Shown: positions 1 to 7,218 of the stretch, piece after piece
How the letters are laid out: every line of letters begins with the position of its first letter
Position numbering within the stretch: the first letter of the stretch is position 1
Source: Planctomycetia bacterium
GTDB taxonomy: Bacteria; Planctomycetota; Phycisphaerae; Phycisphaerales; SM1A02
Direction of reading: 5' to 3'
DNA length: 27,395 bases
NCBI GenBank assembly: GCA_005799475.1
Contig: SYGQ01000095.1
Location: 1-27,395 of the forward strand
Program-made: the position numbers and the translations under genes
Notes under the pieces: generated by a model
Seen by the model: only the letters and a program-made list of their open reading frames with translations
Databases searched by the model: none
Told to the model about the DNA's origin: nothing

Positions 1-62
1 ATGGGGAGGGTTCTGCTTTCCCGCCGCGGAGCTCTCGAAACGACTTCCTACACTCCGGCTCG

Positions 63-1055
63 ATGATGGAGAAGCTCCGCACGATTCGCGACGCGGCCGA
101 AGCCGCTCTCGGCGACGCCACCGGGCCAGACGCACTTGAAGCGTGGAGGGTCGAGTTCCTCGGCACAAACGGGCAGGTTCGAGGGCTCATGAACGCGCTC
201 AAAGATCTCCCACGCGACCAAAAGCCGCAGATGGGAAAGGCGCTCAACGACCTGAAGGAAACACTTGAGGCTTGCTTTGCCCAAGCGCAGGGTCGGCTGT
301 CAGCCACCGCGACCGGACCCAGCATCGATGTGACCGAACCAGGGACGGCGGTGCACCAAGGCCGGCGGCACATCCTCACCCGCACGATCGACGAAGTCGT
401 GGAGGTTTTTTCTCGGATGGGGTTCACCGCGGTTGACGGCCCCGAGGTCGAGGACGAGTGGCACAACTTTGACGCCCTCAACATCCCTGCTGACCACCCT
501 GCGCGCGACGCATCCGACAACTTCTTCTTGGCGTCCGACGGCGGCATCCGCAGGCTCTTGCGCACGCAGACTTCGACCGTGCAGATCCGAACCATGGAGG
601 CGCAACGACCCCCGCTCAAGGTCGTCGCCGTGGGACGCGTCTACCGGCCCGACACGCACGACGCAACACACTTCTCCATGTTCCACCAGATCGAGGGACT
701 CTGCATCGATCGCGGCCTGTCGCTGACGGATCTCAAGTCCGCCCTCATTGGATTCGCGCGCGCCTACTTCGGCCCCGATGCTGAAGTGCGCATGCGCCCG
801 AGCTACTTCCCCTTCACGGAACCCTCCGCGGAGGTCGACATGAAAATGCTCGTGCGTGGGCACATGCAGTGGGTTGAACTCGGGGGCTGCGGAATGGTGG
901 ACCCGAATGTGCTCTCGGCGGTCGGCATCGACCCGGAAGAATGGAGCGGCTACGCGTTCGGACTCGGCATCGAGCGAGTGGCGATGCGCCGCTACGGCAT
1001 CCCCGACATTCGTTGGCTCTTCGAGAACGACGCGCGGTTCCTGCGACAGTTCTGA
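63..1055 (+). CDS. pheS: Phenylalanine--tRNA ligase alpha subunit
   Basis: Charges tRNA-Phe as the catalytic alpha subunit of the cytoplasmic alpha2-beta2 enzyme. The 330-residue length is normal for bacterial PheS. A helical N-terminal arm (about 1-90) precedes the class II catalytic core. The core shows the DNFF segment, a motif-2 region with VGRVYRPDTHDATH and FHQIEGL, the GGCGMVDPNVL segment, and motif 3 GYAFGLGIERVAMRRYGI close to the C-terminus. Two ATG codons lie in tandem (63 and 66); I take the first, and neither has a strong Shine-Dalgarno sequence. pheT does not follow. The gene instead converges on rplQ, with a terminator between them, so the beta subunit must be encoded elsewhere. 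The upstream partner is outside the window. Confidence 0.97.
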   Translation: MMEKLRTIRDAAEAALGDATGPDALEAWRVEFLGTNGQVRGLMNALKDLPRDQKPQMGKALNDLKETLEACFAQAQGRLSATATGPSIDVTEPGTAVHQGRRHILTRTIDEVVEVFSRMGFTAVDGPEVEDEWHNFDALNIPADHPARDASDNFFLASDGGIRRLLRTQTSTVQIRTMEAQRPPLKVVAVGRVYRPDTHDATHFSMFHQIEGLCIDRGLSLTDLKSALIGFARAYFGPDAEVRMRPSYFPFTEPSAEVDMKMLVRGHMQWVELGGCGMVDPNVLSAVGIDPEEWSGYAFGLGIERVAMRRYGIPDIRWLFENDARFLRQF

Positions 1056-1066
1056 CGCGCCTCCCC

Positions 1067-1098
1067 GAAAAGAAAAACGCGCGCCTCGGGGCGCGCGT
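1067..1098 (-). terminator. Intrinsic terminator of the ribosomal superoperon
   Basis: On the minus strand a 9-bp perfect GC-rich stem (1077-1085 with 1090-1098, tetraloop 1086-1089) is followed directly by a T-rich run, TTTTTCTTTT. This is a textbook Rho-independent terminator placed just after the rplQ stop. No T-tract follows the stem on the plus strand, so it should stop rplQ transcripts much better than pheS transcripts. Confidence 0.88.
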
Positions 1099-1123
1099 GT
1101 GGATGGCGGTTTCATCTGGGAAC

Positions 1124-1738
1124 TCAGGCAGCCGGCGGGTCCGCGGTCGGCGCAGCCTTCGATGCGCCTTCCTTTCGCAGGCGGGCCGCAAAGGCCGTCC
1201 GGCGATCGGCGGTCTTGCGACGGACCGAGGCGCCTCCGGAGACTTGCGAGCCCCCCTCCTTCCCAACGAGCTGGAGCACCACAAGGTCTGCGGCATCACC
1301 GACGCGACGCTTGTCGAGTTTCACGATGCGCGTGTACCCACCGGGACGATCCGCAAAGAGCGGCGCAACGCGCGTCATCAGGTGATGCACGAGCCGCGGA
1401 GCCTTGCGGAGTTCGCCGTAGCGATTGAACTCAATCTCGCTCGCGGCCGGGAGTGTCCAGTGCTCGCTGGACTTGCGTGCCTCGCTGACCTTGGGGTCAG
1501 CAATCCACGCAAAGATCGCGCGATCATTGAGTCGGCTCGTGAGTTTTCGCCGTGTGGCGAGACCTCGGCGCCGCGCCATTGTGATGAGCCGCTCGACGAA
1601 TGGCTGCACGGCGCGCGCCTTCGGGAGCGTGGTGACGATCTGCCCGTGCTCGAAGAGACCCGCCGCCAGATTGCGCAGCATGGCGCGACGGTGGTCACTC
1701 TCGAGGCACAGTTGTTTTCCTGCAACGCGATGTCGCAT
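1124..1738 (-). CDS. rplQ: 50S ribosomal protein L17 with insertion and C-terminal tail
   Basis: Large-subunit protein near the peptide exit tunnel and last gene of the superoperon. The N-terminus (MRHRVAGKQL, then TTLPKARAVQPFVERLIT) and the C-terminal core motif RPGGYTRIVKL are typical L17. At 204 residues it is far longer than the usual 115-130. About 38 extra residues sit between the helix ending RLNDRAIF and the core strand LVHHLMTRVAPLFA, and a basic, Ala/Ser-rich tail of about 45 residues follows the core. AAGGAG lies 8 nt before the ATG. It starts 33 bp after rpoA and is followed by a strong terminator. Identity is certain; the role of the extra segments is unknown. Confidence 0.96.
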   Translation of the reverse strand: MRHRVAGKQLCLESDHRRAMLRNLAAGLFEHGQIVTTLPKARAVQPFVERLITMARRRGLATRRKLTSRLNDRAIFAWIADPKVSEARKSSEHWTLPAASEIEFNRYGELRKAPRLVHHLMTRVAPLFADRPGGYTRIVKLDKRRVGDAADLVVLQLVGKEGGSQVSGGASVRRKTADRRTAFAARLRKEGASKAAPTADPPAA

Positions 1739-1771
1739 GTTGGATACTCCTTAGTCTGGCGGCATGCCAAG

Positions 1772-2752
1772 TTAGTGCGGCTGCATGCCAAGCGAGAGGC
1801 CGAGGTCCTCAAGACGCTTGACGATTTCCTTGAGCGAGGTCTTGCCGAACGAACGGATCTCAAGAAGATCCTGCTCGGTCTTGGCGACGAGTTCACCGAC
1901 GGTGGCGATCCCGGCGGCGTGGAGACAGTTCGAGGCGCGGACGCCAAGATTGAGTTCCTGCACAGTCATCGCGAGCGTCGAGGCCAGATCCGACTCCGGC
2001 ATCGCAGTCTGCGTGAGCCCCTCGTCGACGATGTCCTGTCCAGCCGAATCGAACTGCACGAACGGATTCACATGCTTCCGCAGAATCTTGCCCGCTTCGA
2101 CGAGGGCCATCTCCGGCGAGACGGTTCCGTTCGTCCACACATCGAGGATCAGCCTGTCATAGTTCGTGCGCTGTCCGACCCGTGTGTCCTCGACGCGATA
2201 CCGCACGCGCTGCACCGGCGTGAAGATGGCATCGATGGGAATCTCCCCGATGACCTGATCCTCGTTCGATGCGTACTGTTCGCTTGCGGGCTGGTAGCCA
2301 CGACCGCGCTTGACGGTCAGAATCGCCTCGAACTTCACTTTGTCGGTGACCTTGCAGATCAGGTGGTCGGCGTTGAGCACACGAATGCTCGCGTCTGACT
2401 GGATGGAGGCCCCAGTGACATCGCATGGACCATCGACGCTGATTCGAACCTGCTTGGTGTCGTCGCCGTCCATTTCGACAACGAGACCCTTGATGTTGAG
2501 CACGATGTCACAGACATCCTGCACAACACCGGGGATTGAGGTGAACTCGTGGGTGACTCCCTCGATCTGAATCTTGGTGAACGCCGCCCCCTCGATGCTC
2601 GAGAGGAGGATCCGACGGAGGCTGTTGCCGATCGTTGTGCCGTACCCGCGCTCGAACGGCTCCGCCGCAAAGCGACCGAAGGTCGAGGTGAGTGTGCTCT
2701 TGTCGACGGTGACCCGTCCGGGAAGTTCCAGGCCTCGCCAGCGAATGTGCAT
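1772..2752 (-). CDS. rpoA: DNA-directed RNA polymerase alpha subunit
   Basis: Alpha subunit, which nucleates RNA polymerase assembly and touches upstream promoter DNA. The N-terminal domain carries the dimerisation motif GYGTTIGNSLRRILLSSIEG. A linker near residues 235-255 leads to a C-terminal domain with VRASNCL (counterparts of E. coli DNA-binding Arg265 and Asn268) and the helix-hairpin-helix RSFGKTSLKEI, ending GLSLGM. I choose the ATG at 2752 (326 residues) because GGAG lies 8 nt upstream; an in-frame TTG at 2758 is too close to it. The 123-bp gap to rpsK is where rpsD commonly sits, but no S4 gene is there. Confidence 0.97.
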   Translation of the reverse strand: MHIRWRGLELPGRVTVDKSTLTSTFGRFAAEPFERGYGTTIGNSLRRILLSSIEGAAFTKIQIEGVTHEFTSIPGVVQDVCDIVLNIKGLVVEMDGDDTKQVRISVDGPCDVTGASIQSDASIRVLNADHLICKVTDKVKFEAILTVKRGRGYQPASEQYASNEDQVIGEIPIDAIFTPVQRVRYRVEDTRVGQRTNYDRLILDVWTNGTVSPEMALVEAGKILRKHVNPFVQFDSAGQDIVDEGLTQTAMPESDLASTLAMTVQELNLGVRASNCLHAAGIATVGELVAKTEQDLLEIRSFGKTSLKEIVKRLEDLGLSLGMQPH

Positions 2753-2875
2753 GATCAATACTCCAAGTGCGGCAGATGGAAAAACGAACCTGAGTGACCC
2801 GCCTCGATCGGATGCCGGAAGTCCTGCCGCGGACCACCGGCCCCTGCTGAAGGGGGGTCGTGACGATGATGGGGA
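2753..2875 (-). other. rpsK-rpoA spacer with two small hairpins, no S4 gene
   Basis: This 123-bp spacer is long for the operon. On the minus-strand transcript it can form CCCCT-TCAGC-AGGGG (2841-2855) and GTCC-GCGGCA-GGAC (2821-2834), followed further on by a free T5 run and the rpoA Shine-Dalgarno. No reading frame in it encodes S4. It could be a translational control site or just the scar of a lost gene; the sequence does not decide. Confidence 0.4.
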
Positions 2876-3250
2876 CTAGACGCGCCGCTTCTTCGGCGAC
2901 CTGCACCCGTTGAACGGGAGCGGCGTCTGATCCTCGATTGATAGAACCTTCAGCCCATTGGCCTGAAGTGCCGTGACGGCCGACTCGCGCCCGGGACCTG
3001 CGCCACGGACGCGGACTTCGACTTCGCGCATGCCCACGCGTCGTGCCTTGCCGGCCGCGCGCTCGCTGGCGCGACTGGCCGCGAAGGGCGTGCTCTTGCG
3101 CGCTCCCTTGAACCCGACGCTCCCGGCCGAGTCCCAGCAAATGGTCTCGCCGTTGGTGTCGGTGATCGTCACGATCGTGTTGTTGAACGACGCATTGACA
3201 TGGGCGATGCCCTTGATGATGTTCTTGCGGATCTTTGGCTTCTTCGACAT
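2876..3250 (-). CDS. rpsK: 30S ribosomal protein S11
   Basis: Small-subunit platform protein. The ATG at 3250 begins MSKKPKIRKNII and gives 124 residues. GAGG lies 8 nt upstream. The frame stays open further upstream, but that part overlaps rpsM in another frame and has no S11 character. Diagnostic segments are AHVNASFNNTIVTITD, GFKGARKSTPFAAS, and the C-terminal GCRSPKKRRV. It lies 25 bp after rpsM. Confidence 0.97.
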   Translation of the reverse strand: MSKKPKIRKNIIKGIAHVNASFNNTIVTITDTNGETICWDSAGSVGFKGARKSTPFAASRASERAAGKARRVGMREVEVRVRGAGPGRESAVTALQANGLKVLSIEDQTPLPFNGCRSPKKRRV

Positions 3251-3275
3251 GGTTGTGCCTCGTGCGAGCGTTCGC

Positions 3276-3653
3276 TCAGCCGTTGATGCCCTTCTTACCG
3301 GCAACGGTCTTCTTCTTGCCCTTGCGCGTGCGAGCGTTGGTCTTCGTGCGCTGACCCCGCGCCGGGAGGTTGCGGCGGTGTCGGTCACCGCGATAGGAGT
3401 GAGTGTCCTTGAGCCGCTGGATGTCCTGAGCGACCTGCCGGCGGAGCGCACCCTCGACGATGTAGTGCTCGTCGATCTCCTTGGAGATCGCCGCCAGCTC
3501 TTGGTCACCGAGCGTGTGCGCTCGGCGATCGGGGCTGATCTGCGTCTTGGCCAGGATGTCGGCCGCGACCTTGGGGCCGATGCCGTGGATGTACTGCAGG
3601 GAGAAGAGGACCTTCTTCTTTTCGGGGATGTCGATTCCGGCGATGCGTGGCAT
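3276..3653 (-). CDS. rpsM: 30S ribosomal protein S13
   Basis: Small-subunit head protein that contacts P-site tRNA and bridges to the large subunit. The 125 residues are normal. Hallmarks are MPRIAGIDIPEKKKVLFSL, the helix-two-turn-helix motif YIHGIGPKVAADIL, and the basic tail SYRGDRHRRNLPARGQRTKTNART, which continues into a Lys-rich end. It follows rpmJ by 21 bp. Confidence 0.97.
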   Translation of the reverse strand: MPRIAGIDIPEKKKVLFSLQYIHGIGPKVAADILAKTQISPDRRAHTLGDQELAAISKEIDEHYIVEGALRRQVAQDIQRLKDTHSYRGDRHRRNLPARGQRTKTNARTRKGKKKTVAGKKGING

Positions 3654-3674
3654 GGTGTGGCTCCGTGGTTTCGT

Positions 3675-3791
3675 TCAGCCCTGGCGCTGCTTCAGCCGAG
3701 GGTTCTTCTTGTTGATGACGAAGCGCTTGCCCTTGCGGACGACGATCTGGCAATCCATGGTGCGGCGCTTGATGCTGCTTCGGACTTTCAT
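3675..3791 (-). CDS. rpmJ: 50S ribosomal protein L36, zinc-ligand-poor (C-minus) form
   Basis: Small 38-residue L36 read directly from the sequence: MKVRSSIKRRTMDCQIVVRK through to the C-terminal NPRLKQRQG. The start MKVR and end KQRQG are diagnostic. The usual zinc ribbon uses Cys11, Cys14, Cys27 and a C-terminal His. Here the positions hold Thr11, Cys14, Asn27 and Leu33, so only one ligand remains. This resembles zinc-independent L36 paralogues such as E. coli YkgO, yet it sits in the standard main-operon slot between infA and rpsM. Confidence 0.93.
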   Translation of the reverse strand: MKVRSSIKRRTMDCQIVVRKGKRFVINKKNPRLKQRQG

Positions 3792-3814
3792 GAGTGACTC
3801 CGTGTAATCCTGAC

Positions 3815-4030
3815 TTACTTCCTAAAGGTGATGCGACCCTTCGTCATGTCGTAGGGACTCATCTCGATGGTGACCATGTCGCCGGGGAGGATGCGAATGA
3901 AGAACTTGCGCATCTTTCCACTCACATACGCGAGGATCTCCTGCCCATTCTGGAGCTTGACGCGGAACATGGCGTCGGGGAGTGCCTCGGTGACCTCGGC
4001 TTCGAGCGTGATCTTTTCTTCCTTGGGCAT
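3815..4030 (-). CDS. infA: Translation initiation factor IF-1
   Basis: Binds the 30S A-site during initiation. The 71 residues are a single S1-type OB fold: MPKEEKITLEAEV, ALPDAMFRVKLQNGQEILAY, SGKMRKFFIRILPGD and the closing YDMTKGRITFRK are all classic IF-1. It sits between map and rpmJ, 12 bp after map and 23 bp before rpmJ, as in many bacteria. Confidence 0.98.
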   Translation of the reverse strand: MPKEEKITLEAEVTEALPDAMFRVKLQNGQEILAYVSGKMRKFFIRILPGDMVTIEMSPYDMTKGRITFRK

Positions 4031-4042
4031 GGTCGCTCTTGG

Positions 4043-5005
4043 TCAACGAGTGAGTGGGTTCACTGAAGCGACCGAGGCGCGCGCCTCGTCGAGTCGCTCG
4101 CAGCCCTGTGGGGTCACGACAATCGTCCGTTCGACCGAACAGCCGGGTCGGCCGCTCACCGTACGCATCGACCATCCGTCCTCACAACGGACGAGGGCGA
4201 CGCTGAGGGCAAATCCATCCGCATCGAGCGTCGAGACTCCATCGGCATGCGCGACGACAGTCGGCTCAACCGCCAACACCATGCCCGGCAACAGCGTGAA
4301 GTCTTCGATGTCGAGGAGGGCGCGGTCGACGCCGCACGGAGCTGCTGGTCGCTCGTGCAGGCTCCGTCCGACGCCGTGACCGGCCACTGTTGTGACCAAT
4401 CCCAGCGAGCGATCCGATGCCACCTGTTGCATCGCCTGCGCCACGCGCGACCATCGGACGCCGGGCGCCATCGTGGCCATCGCGGCGTGGAGCATTTCGT
4501 GACAGCCTTCGACCATCGCGTGGCGTCGCGCGGTGCCGCGGCCGACCACGGTGCAGTCGGCCACATCCGCACACCAGCCACGAAAGCGGACCGCGACATC
4601 GACCGTGACGACATCGCCGTCCTGAAGCGGTTCGCGACCGGGCACCGCGTTGACGAACCGATCATTCACGCCGACGCAGCATGCGCTCGGGAATGGGAGG
4701 CCCTGTCCGAGGACAACCCCGCGGATCGCGCTCTCGGCACGCTCGGCCGCCACGATGCCTTCGACGATGGCGGCGAGGGATTCTGGCGTCGCACCCACCA
4801 CGGCCGCCGCGATGGCCGCGCTGACACCCGCGCGAGCGACCAGTGCCGCGTCCCGAATCGATTCGATTTCGTTGGCCGTTCGGATCTCGCCGGCGCGACG
4901 GCGCGCGACCGTCCCGGCCGCATCGGCGAGGCGAACAGTCGTCACGACTCCTGCGCGCGAATGTCGCGCGTGGCTCTCAGGAGGATTCGTCGGGATGGTC
5001 ACCAT
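4043..5005 (-). CDS. map: Type I methionine aminopeptidase with atypical active site
   Basis: Pita-bread metalloprotease that removes initiator Met. With the ATG at 5005 (AGGG 6-9 nt upstream, 10 bp after secY) it has 320 residues, including an N-terminal extension of about 40 before the core. An ATG at 5059 overlapping secY is possible but has less support. All five metal ligands are present: Asp136 (TVDVAV), Asp147 (CADVADC), His210 (AGHGVGR), Glu247 (AVEPTV) and Glu292 (VERTIVVT); His217 matches E. coli His178. The residue matching E. coli His79, in the normally conserved CHGIP motif, is Asn119 (FVNAVPG). It is clearly a MetAP homologue, but its activity may be altered, and another map copy may exist in the genome. 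Confidence 0.9.
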   Translation of the reverse strand: MVTIPTNPPESHARHSRAGVVTTVRLADAAGTVARRRAGEIRTANEIESIRDAALVARAGVSAAIAAAVVGATPESLAAIVEGIVAAERAESAIRGVVLGQGLPFPSACCVGVNDRFVNAVPGREPLQDGDVVTVDVAVRFRGWCADVADCTVVGRGTARRHAMVEGCHEMLHAAMATMAPGVRWSRVAQAMQQVASDRSLGLVTTVAGHGVGRSLHERPAAPCGVDRALLDIEDFTLLPGMVLAVEPTVVAHADGVSTLDADGFALSVALVRCEDGWSMRTVSGRPGCSVERTIVVTPQGCERLDEARASVASVNPLTR

Positions 5006-5015
5006 GGTCACCCTG

Positions 5016-6428
5016 TCAGCCTCGGGCCGATCGGATGCGCGGGCCGGAGTCACCGGCACCGCTCGAAAGGAAGCCTGAATAGTTGCGCATCAAGAGGTTG
5101 GCCTCGATGCGCTGCACCAGGTCGAGCGCCACACTCACCACAATAAGCAGTCCAGTGCCACCGAGGAACTGGGCGACGAAGAACGGAATGGCGAGTTGTT
5201 GGCTCACAATCGTCGGGATGATCGCGATGAGCGCCAGGGCGCCGGCGCCGACATAAGTGATGCGGGAAATCACCGTCTCGAGGTACTCGGCCGTGCGCGG
5301 ACCCGGACGAAGCCCGGGAATGAACGACCCATGCTCACGGAGCTGCTTCGCCATGTCCGAAGGCGAGAGTTGCACCGTCGTCCAGAAGTACGAGAACACA
5401 TAGATCAGCACGATCTCGATGATGATGTACGGGTACGCACCGATCTGGAGGTTCTGGGCGATGAACCCCATGGTGCTCGACCACCACGACGACGCGTCCG
5501 TCTGCAGCGCCCGCGTGGCCAACCATGCGGCACCGGAGGCCGGAAACATCATCAGCGTCGACGAGAAGATGATCGGCATGACGCCAGCGTGGTTGATGCG
5601 AAGCGGCAGGTAGTGCCGTTGTCCGCCATACACCTTGCGTCCGCGCGTGTGCTTGGCCTGTTGAATCGGGATGCGTCGCTGGGCGACCGTGATGACGATG
5701 GCCCCGGCGACGACGAAGAGGAACCCGGCCGCGAGCACCACGAGCCCAACGACTCCGATCTTCGACTCGCCCCCCTGAATCGACGGGTCGAAATTCTCTG
5801 CCACCCATGTGACCGCGCTCGGAACGCGCGCCAAGATGCCCGCCGTGAGGATGATCGAGACGCCGTTGCCGATGCCGTACTTGTCGATCTGCTCACCAAG
5901 CCACATCAGGAACAGGCTTCCCGCCGTCAGCGCTGCGATGCCGGAGATGTAGAAGAGGAAGAGCCCGCCACCAGCCTGGAACTGCGGATGCACGAGGTTC
6001 TGTGTGCGGAGGAACCCGAGCCACATGAGCCCCTGCAACAGGCAAAGACCGACCGTGGCATAACGCGTCCACTCCATCAACTTGACCTGCCCGGACACTC
6101 CTTCCTTCTTCATCTCCTGCAGTGCCGGCACAACGGCCTGAAGCAACTGGAAGATGATGGAGGCCGTGATGTACGGCATAATGCCTAGGCCGAAGATCGT
6201 GGACTGCTGCAGGGAGCCACCGGAGAAGATCGAGGCGTACTCAAGCAGGCGACCGAATCCAGTCTGGTCAACAGACGCCCGTTCCGCAGCCTTCGCCAGT
6301 TCGGTCTGGTCGACTCCGAGGAGCGGGATCCAGAACCCGATGCGGTAGACCGCCAGCACGCCGAGCGTGAAGAAGATCTTGTTCCGAAGGTCTCGGATCC
6401 TGAAGATGTTGAAGAGTGCCTCGAGCAT
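5016..6428 (-). CDS. secY: Preprotein translocase subunit SecY
   Basis: Channel subunit of the SecYEG translocon in the inner membrane. Its 470 residues hold about ten hydrophobic helices. Diagnostic points are the N-terminal LRNKIFFTLGVLAVYRIG, the plug-region sequence starting GGSLQQSTIFGLGIMPYITA, the cytoplasmic loop with QRRIPIQQAKHTRGRKVYGG, and RPGPRTAEYLETVISRITYV. The C-terminus ends in a short Gly/Ser/Arg-rich tail after NYSGFLSS. It lies 20 bp after rplO and 10 bp before map; adk, often found between secY and map, is absent. Confidence 0.97.
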   Translation of the reverse strand: MLEALFNIFRIRDLRNKIFFTLGVLAVYRIGFWIPLLGVDQTELAKAAERASVDQTGFGRLLEYASIFSGGSLQQSTIFGLGIMPYITASIIFQLLQAVVPALQEMKKEGVSGQVKLMEWTRYATVGLCLLQGLMWLGFLRTQNLVHPQFQAGGGLFLFYISGIAALTAGSLFLMWLGEQIDKYGIGNGVSIILTAGILARVPSAVTWVAENFDPSIQGGESKIGVVGLVVLAAGFLFVVAGAIVITVAQRRIPIQQAKHTRGRKVYGGQRHYLPLRINHAGVMPIIFSSTLMMFPASGAAWLATRALQTDASSWWSSTMGFIAQNLQIGAYPYIIIEIVLIYVFSYFWTTVQLSPSDMAKQLREHGSFIPGLRPGPRTAEYLETVISRITYVGAGALALIAIIPTIVSQQLAIPFFVAQFLGGTGLLIVVSVALDLVQRIEANLLMRNYSGFLSSGAGDSGPRIRSARG

Positions 6429-6448
6429 TCGCGTTCGTGCGGGGGCTG

Positions 6449-7183
6449 TTACTCGCTCGCCTCAGGAGCCTTCTCGTCGCTTGATTCCTGCTTGGCTTCA
6501 GGTGCGGACCTCTTGCCTGCGCCACCGGCCTTCTTCCCTTCGCCAGATGCGTTCTTGCTGCCGTCGGCCTTGCCGTGGGTCTTCTTCCCCGCCTTGACCG
6601 CGGGAGCCGCAGCTTGTGCCGCCGCCTTCGCGTCCAACTTCGCGAGGATGTCGGCGACCTTCGCTTTCGAGCGCGCGGTGATCTTCGCGGCCTTGGCGTT
6701 CTCGACCGCGTCATTCTCGTTGCGCCGCGTGCCACGCTCGGTCAGCGTCACGGTGCCGCCGGCCGCTTCGATCTTCGACTTGGCCTGCACCGAGACACGG
6801 TCTGCAGTAACCGAAAGTTTGTGGCCGACCTCGCCGTCGCCGAGCACCTTGAGCGGCATCGACACATCACGCACCAGCCCGACTTTCACGAGCGCGTTGA
6901 GATCGACTGAGGATCCCTGCGGGAAGTGCTTCGCGAGATCGCCGACATTCACGGTCGCATAGTCGGCGCGGAAGTCCGCGTTCGAGAACCCACGCTTCGG
7001 GAATCGGCGCATCACGGGCGTCGAACCGCCCTGATATCCGGGTCGGCTCGTCCATCCGGCACGGCTCTTGGCACCCTTGTGGCCTCGACCACTTGTGCCG
7101 CCCTTGCCACTGCCTTCGCCGCGCCCTACGCGCATGCGCAACTTGTGCTTCCCGACCTTCGCGGTGATGTCATGGATCATCAT
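6449..7183 (-). CDS. rplO: 50S ribosomal protein L15 with long low-complexity tail
   Basis: Large-subunit assembly protein. The L15 core spans about residues 1-150 with RVGRGEGSGKGGTSGRGHKG, GGSTPVMRRFPKRGF and a terminal IEAAGGTVTL. The 244-residue product carries about 95 additional residues rich in Ala, Lys, Gly and Glu, beyond the usual length of about 145. AGGAG lies 9 nt before the ATG at 7183; a second ATG follows at once. It comes 35 bp after rpsE with no rpmD (L30) between, although L30 normally occupies that slot. Confidence 0.96.
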   Translation of the reverse strand: MMIHDITAKVGKHKLRMRVGRGEGSGKGGTSGRGHKGAKSRAGWTSRPGYQGGSTPVMRRFPKRGFSNADFRADYATVNVGDLAKHFPQGSSVDLNALVKVGLVRDVSMPLKVLGDGEVGHKLSVTADRVSVQAKSKIEAAGGTVTLTERGTRRNENDAVENAKAAKITARSKAKVADILAKLDAKAAAQAAAPAVKAGKKTHGKADGSKNASGEGKKAGGAGKRSAPEAKQESSDEKAPEASE

Positions 7184-7218
7184 GGCTTCAAACTCCTGTC
7201 ATTCGTGCGTGCGTGAAT

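Noticed and set aside
1..66. Short frame ending in TGA that overlaps the pheS start
   Set aside because: It could be the end of an upstream gene, but 21 codons are too few to identify and the window begins here.
941..2398. Long plus-strand open frame (485 codons)
   Set aside because: It lies antisense to rplQ and rpoA, which are unmistakable; the translation has no recognisable domain and is a GC-rich shadow.
2973..3797. Plus-strand open frame (274 codons)
   Set aside because: Antisense to rpsK, rpsM and rpmJ, with no Shine-Dalgarno or domain.
5196..6188. Plus-strand open frame (330 codons)
   Set aside because: Antisense to secY; Arg/His/Asp-rich composition is typical of the complementary strand of a GC-rich gene.
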